The notes under the pieces are model-generated. The model ran no database searches, was not told the DNA's origin, and was given only the letters and a program-made list of their open reading frames with translations. Positions 6,496 to 7,913 of a stretch of 7,913 bases of DNA are shown here, one piece after another (the stretch's first letter is position 1; each line of letters starts with the position of its first letter). The stretch is from Deltaproteobacteria bacterium (lineage in GTDB: Bacteria > Desulfobacterota > GWC2-55-46): positions 1-7,913 of the forward strand of contig JACRNN010000079.1 in the NCBI GenBank assembly GCA_016234955.1, written 5' to 3'. The position numbers and the translations under genes were made by a program.

Positions 6496-7577
6496 CAATC
6501 CGTCTCCATGACGTTGATAAGCATCTCGACCGTCTCCCTGTGCATCCCTTCCGGGAACTCCTGCCTGTACCGCTTGAAGAGCCTGAGCGCGCCGTCCTTT
6601 TCACCGAGGTCCATCTCTATCATCCCGGCCGAGAAGAGCGCGTTCTCGAAAAACGGCGCAAGCGGGTACTTATCCACCACGGCCATGTACTCGGCAAGCG
6701 CCTTGCCCGGCTCGCTCAAGTTCCTCGAAAGCACGGTGCCGCGCTCAAGATGGGCCTCGGCCCTGACAGGGGCCGCCTCGGAAAGGTCTATGGCTATCTG
6801 GAAGACGTTCAGCGCGTCCGTGTACCTCTTGCTGTCCGCGAGGTAATGGCCGTAGTTTATGTTCCACCTCGCCAGTATCAACGGGAGGCTCCCGGCCTCC
6901 TCCCACTGGACCGGGGCGTTGACGTCGGTAATCGCCTCGAGCTCGCCCCTGACCTGCTCGAGGGGGGACCCCGGCTCCACGTCGACGGGCTCTATCGGCT
7001 CGTTTCCCCGGGTGTTCTCGGTCATCTTGCCGGGGGCAAGCACCACGGACCCGGTGTCCGTGCCGGAGACGGCTACGTTATCCTCCTTGCCGAAGAGCAC
7101 GTTCGCCTCGTTCCTGTTCATCACGATGAAGTCGGTGCCCTTGACCCCTGCGACCCCGGTCGGGGTCTTTACCTTTATGTCGCTTGAACCGGCGAACCTG
7201 CCCACCACGGCCCTGAGCTTGCCGGTAGAGAGGGTATATACCGCGCTCCTTTTCTCCTTCCCGATCAGGAAGACGGTTATCTCGAGCTCGCTGTCATTGC
7301 CGACGTTGAGCCTCGTGCCGTCCACGAGGCTTATGGAGAGCCTCCCGTCGCTCCCGGTCTTTACTCTGTCGCCCACGTCGAGCGAGAGGCCCCTGGACGC
7401 GACGGTCCACCTAACGGAGTCCTTTGGCCTGAAGTACGTTGTCCCGCCGGCCGCCTCTATGGAGCCGACGGATGAACGCGCGGCTGAATGGAGAGGGAGA
7501 AGCGTAAGGAAAAAGAAGAGGAAAAAAAGGGAGTACCGCGTCCCGGCGGGTCTGAAAACTACTCTTTTAGTCTCCAT
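6495..7577 (-). CDS. Secreted FecR-domain protein with C-terminal helical repeats
   Basis: The 360-residue protein has a basic N-terminus and a hydrophobic core LFFLFFFLTLLPL (17-29), giving a signal peptide that ends near 33. The FecR domain spans about 64-165 with LDVGDRVKTGSDGRLSISL (66-84) and the characteristic VKTPTGVAGVKGTDFIV (136-152). Residues 235-356 look like two or three TPR-like helical repeats (RYTDALNVFQIAIDL, KALAEYMAVVDKYPLAPF, KDGALRLFKRYRQEFP). The N-terminus lacks the cytosolic segment of a classical FecR anti-sigma regulator and no sigma factor is nearby. It is more likely a periplasmic ligand- or partner-binding protein, perhaps for the CHASE2 cyclase encoded next. ATG 7577 lies 19 bases inside the upstream gene, and AAGGTGA sits about 6 bases before it. 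Confidence 0.9.
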   Translation of the reverse strand: METKRVVFRPAGTRYSLFFLFFFLTLLPLHSAARSSVGSIEAAGGTTYFRPKDSVRWTVASRGLSLDVGDRVKTGSDGRLSISLVDGTRLNVGNDSELEITVFLIGKEKRSAVYTLSTGKLRAVVGRFAGSSDIKVKTPTGVAGVKGTDFIVMNRNEANVLFGKEDNVAVSGTDTGSVVLAPGKMTENTRGNEPIEPVDVEPGSPLEQVRGELEAITDVNAPVQWEEAGSLPLILARWNINYGHYLADSKRYTDALNVFQIAIDLSEAAPVRAEAHLERGTVLSRNLSEPGKALAEYMAVVDKYPLAPFFENALFSAGMIEMDLGEKDGALRLFKRYRQEFPEGMHRETVEMLINVMETD

Positions 7578-7913
7578 TCAAGCTCACCTTTCCCTAATAT
7601 TCCGGTCACGACGAGCTTGATGTACCTGGCGTCAGGCCCTGGTACAGGCTCCGTGCCCGTCTCGGTGTACTTCGGGAACTTGACGACGTATCCGTAGCTC
7701 CAGAGGTCGAAGTAAGGGAAGAACTCCCGCAGAAGGGGGTCGGCGGGGTCTACCTTCACGATGGATATGGGGGTCAGACGCGCACCTTTGTCGTCCTCGA
7801 GGTAGAGCCTCCATATCGAGTCCCTCTTGTTGAAGTCGTTCCACCTTTCCTCCGGCGTGTAGGCCGTGAAGAAGAACTCGTTATAGCTCTGCGCCTGCTC
7901 CATTTCCCTGTCC
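7559..7913 (-). CDS. Unrecognised protein, C-terminal part only
   Basis: The reading frame is open to the right edge of the window, and its last 117 codons are present. The first in-window ATG is at 7903, but the frame continues upstream without a stop and no properly spaced ribosome site precedes that ATG. The true start is therefore probably outside the window. The visible part is rich in aromatic and charged residues (TPEERWNDFNKRDSIWRLYL, then FFPYFDLWSYGYVVKFPKY) and ends GKGELEWRLKE. I see no membrane segment and cannot assign a family. The 19-base overlap with the FecR gene suggests translational coupling and a shared function. Coding is supported by the overlap, the strand and codon use like its neighbours. 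Confidence 0.8.
   Translation of the reverse strand, partial: DREMEQAQSYNEFFFTAYTPEERWNDFNKRDSIWRLYLEDDKGARLTPISIVKVDPADPLLREFFPYFDLWSYGYVVKFPKYTETGTEPVPGPDARYIKLVVTGILGKGELEWRLKE

Noticed and set aside
6496..6498. TTG start for the cyclase one codon upstream of ATG 6495
   Set aside because: ATG 6495 forms a TGATG overlap with the FecR stop and has better spacing from GGAG. The difference is a single residue.

Overview
All recognisable genes in this window lie on the minus strand, so the window reads biologically from right to left. The content points to a Gram-negative, moderately GC-rich bacterium. The evidence is a short EF-Ts, secreted FecR and transglutaminase-like proteins, and a CHASE2 adenylate cyclase. 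Frequent AGG (Arg) and ATA (Ile) codons and a CAGGCTGCT-ended repeat suggest a deltaproteobacterial or Nitrospirota-like lineage. That placement is an impression from gene style, since no rRNA or lineage marker is present.

Region A (7913 to 2685) is a tightly packed signalling and envelope operon. In order of transcription it holds the C-terminal part of an unrecognised protein, a secreted FecR-domain protein with a helical-repeat tail, a CHASE2 membrane-bound class III adenylate cyclase, and a secreted transglutaminase-like protein with a proline linker and an unassigned C-terminal domain. The first two genes overlap by 19 bases. The FecR stop and the cyclase ATG share one base (TGATG). Ten bases separate the cyclase from the transglutaminase gene. 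The four products are therefore probably co-translated and work together. My reading, which is inference, is periplasmic sensing linked to cAMP production plus a periplasmic effector.

Region B (2684 to 1) is the conserved translation cluster rpsB, tsf, pyrH (S2, EF-Ts, UMP kinase). rpsB has its own AT-rich upstream region with a candidate sigma-70 promoter and a nested hairpin in the leader. pyrH runs off the left edge, with 191 codons present.

The 374-base gap between tsf and pyrH holds no gene. It contains a 146-bp miniature element with 20-bp imperfect terminal inverted repeats and two internal hairpins. A second, degenerate copy of the element end lies about 40 bp away. The element's left end is about 29 bp from the pyrH start codon, and that start has no clear Shine-Dalgarno sequence. 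The insertion may have changed how pyrH is expressed relative to tsf.
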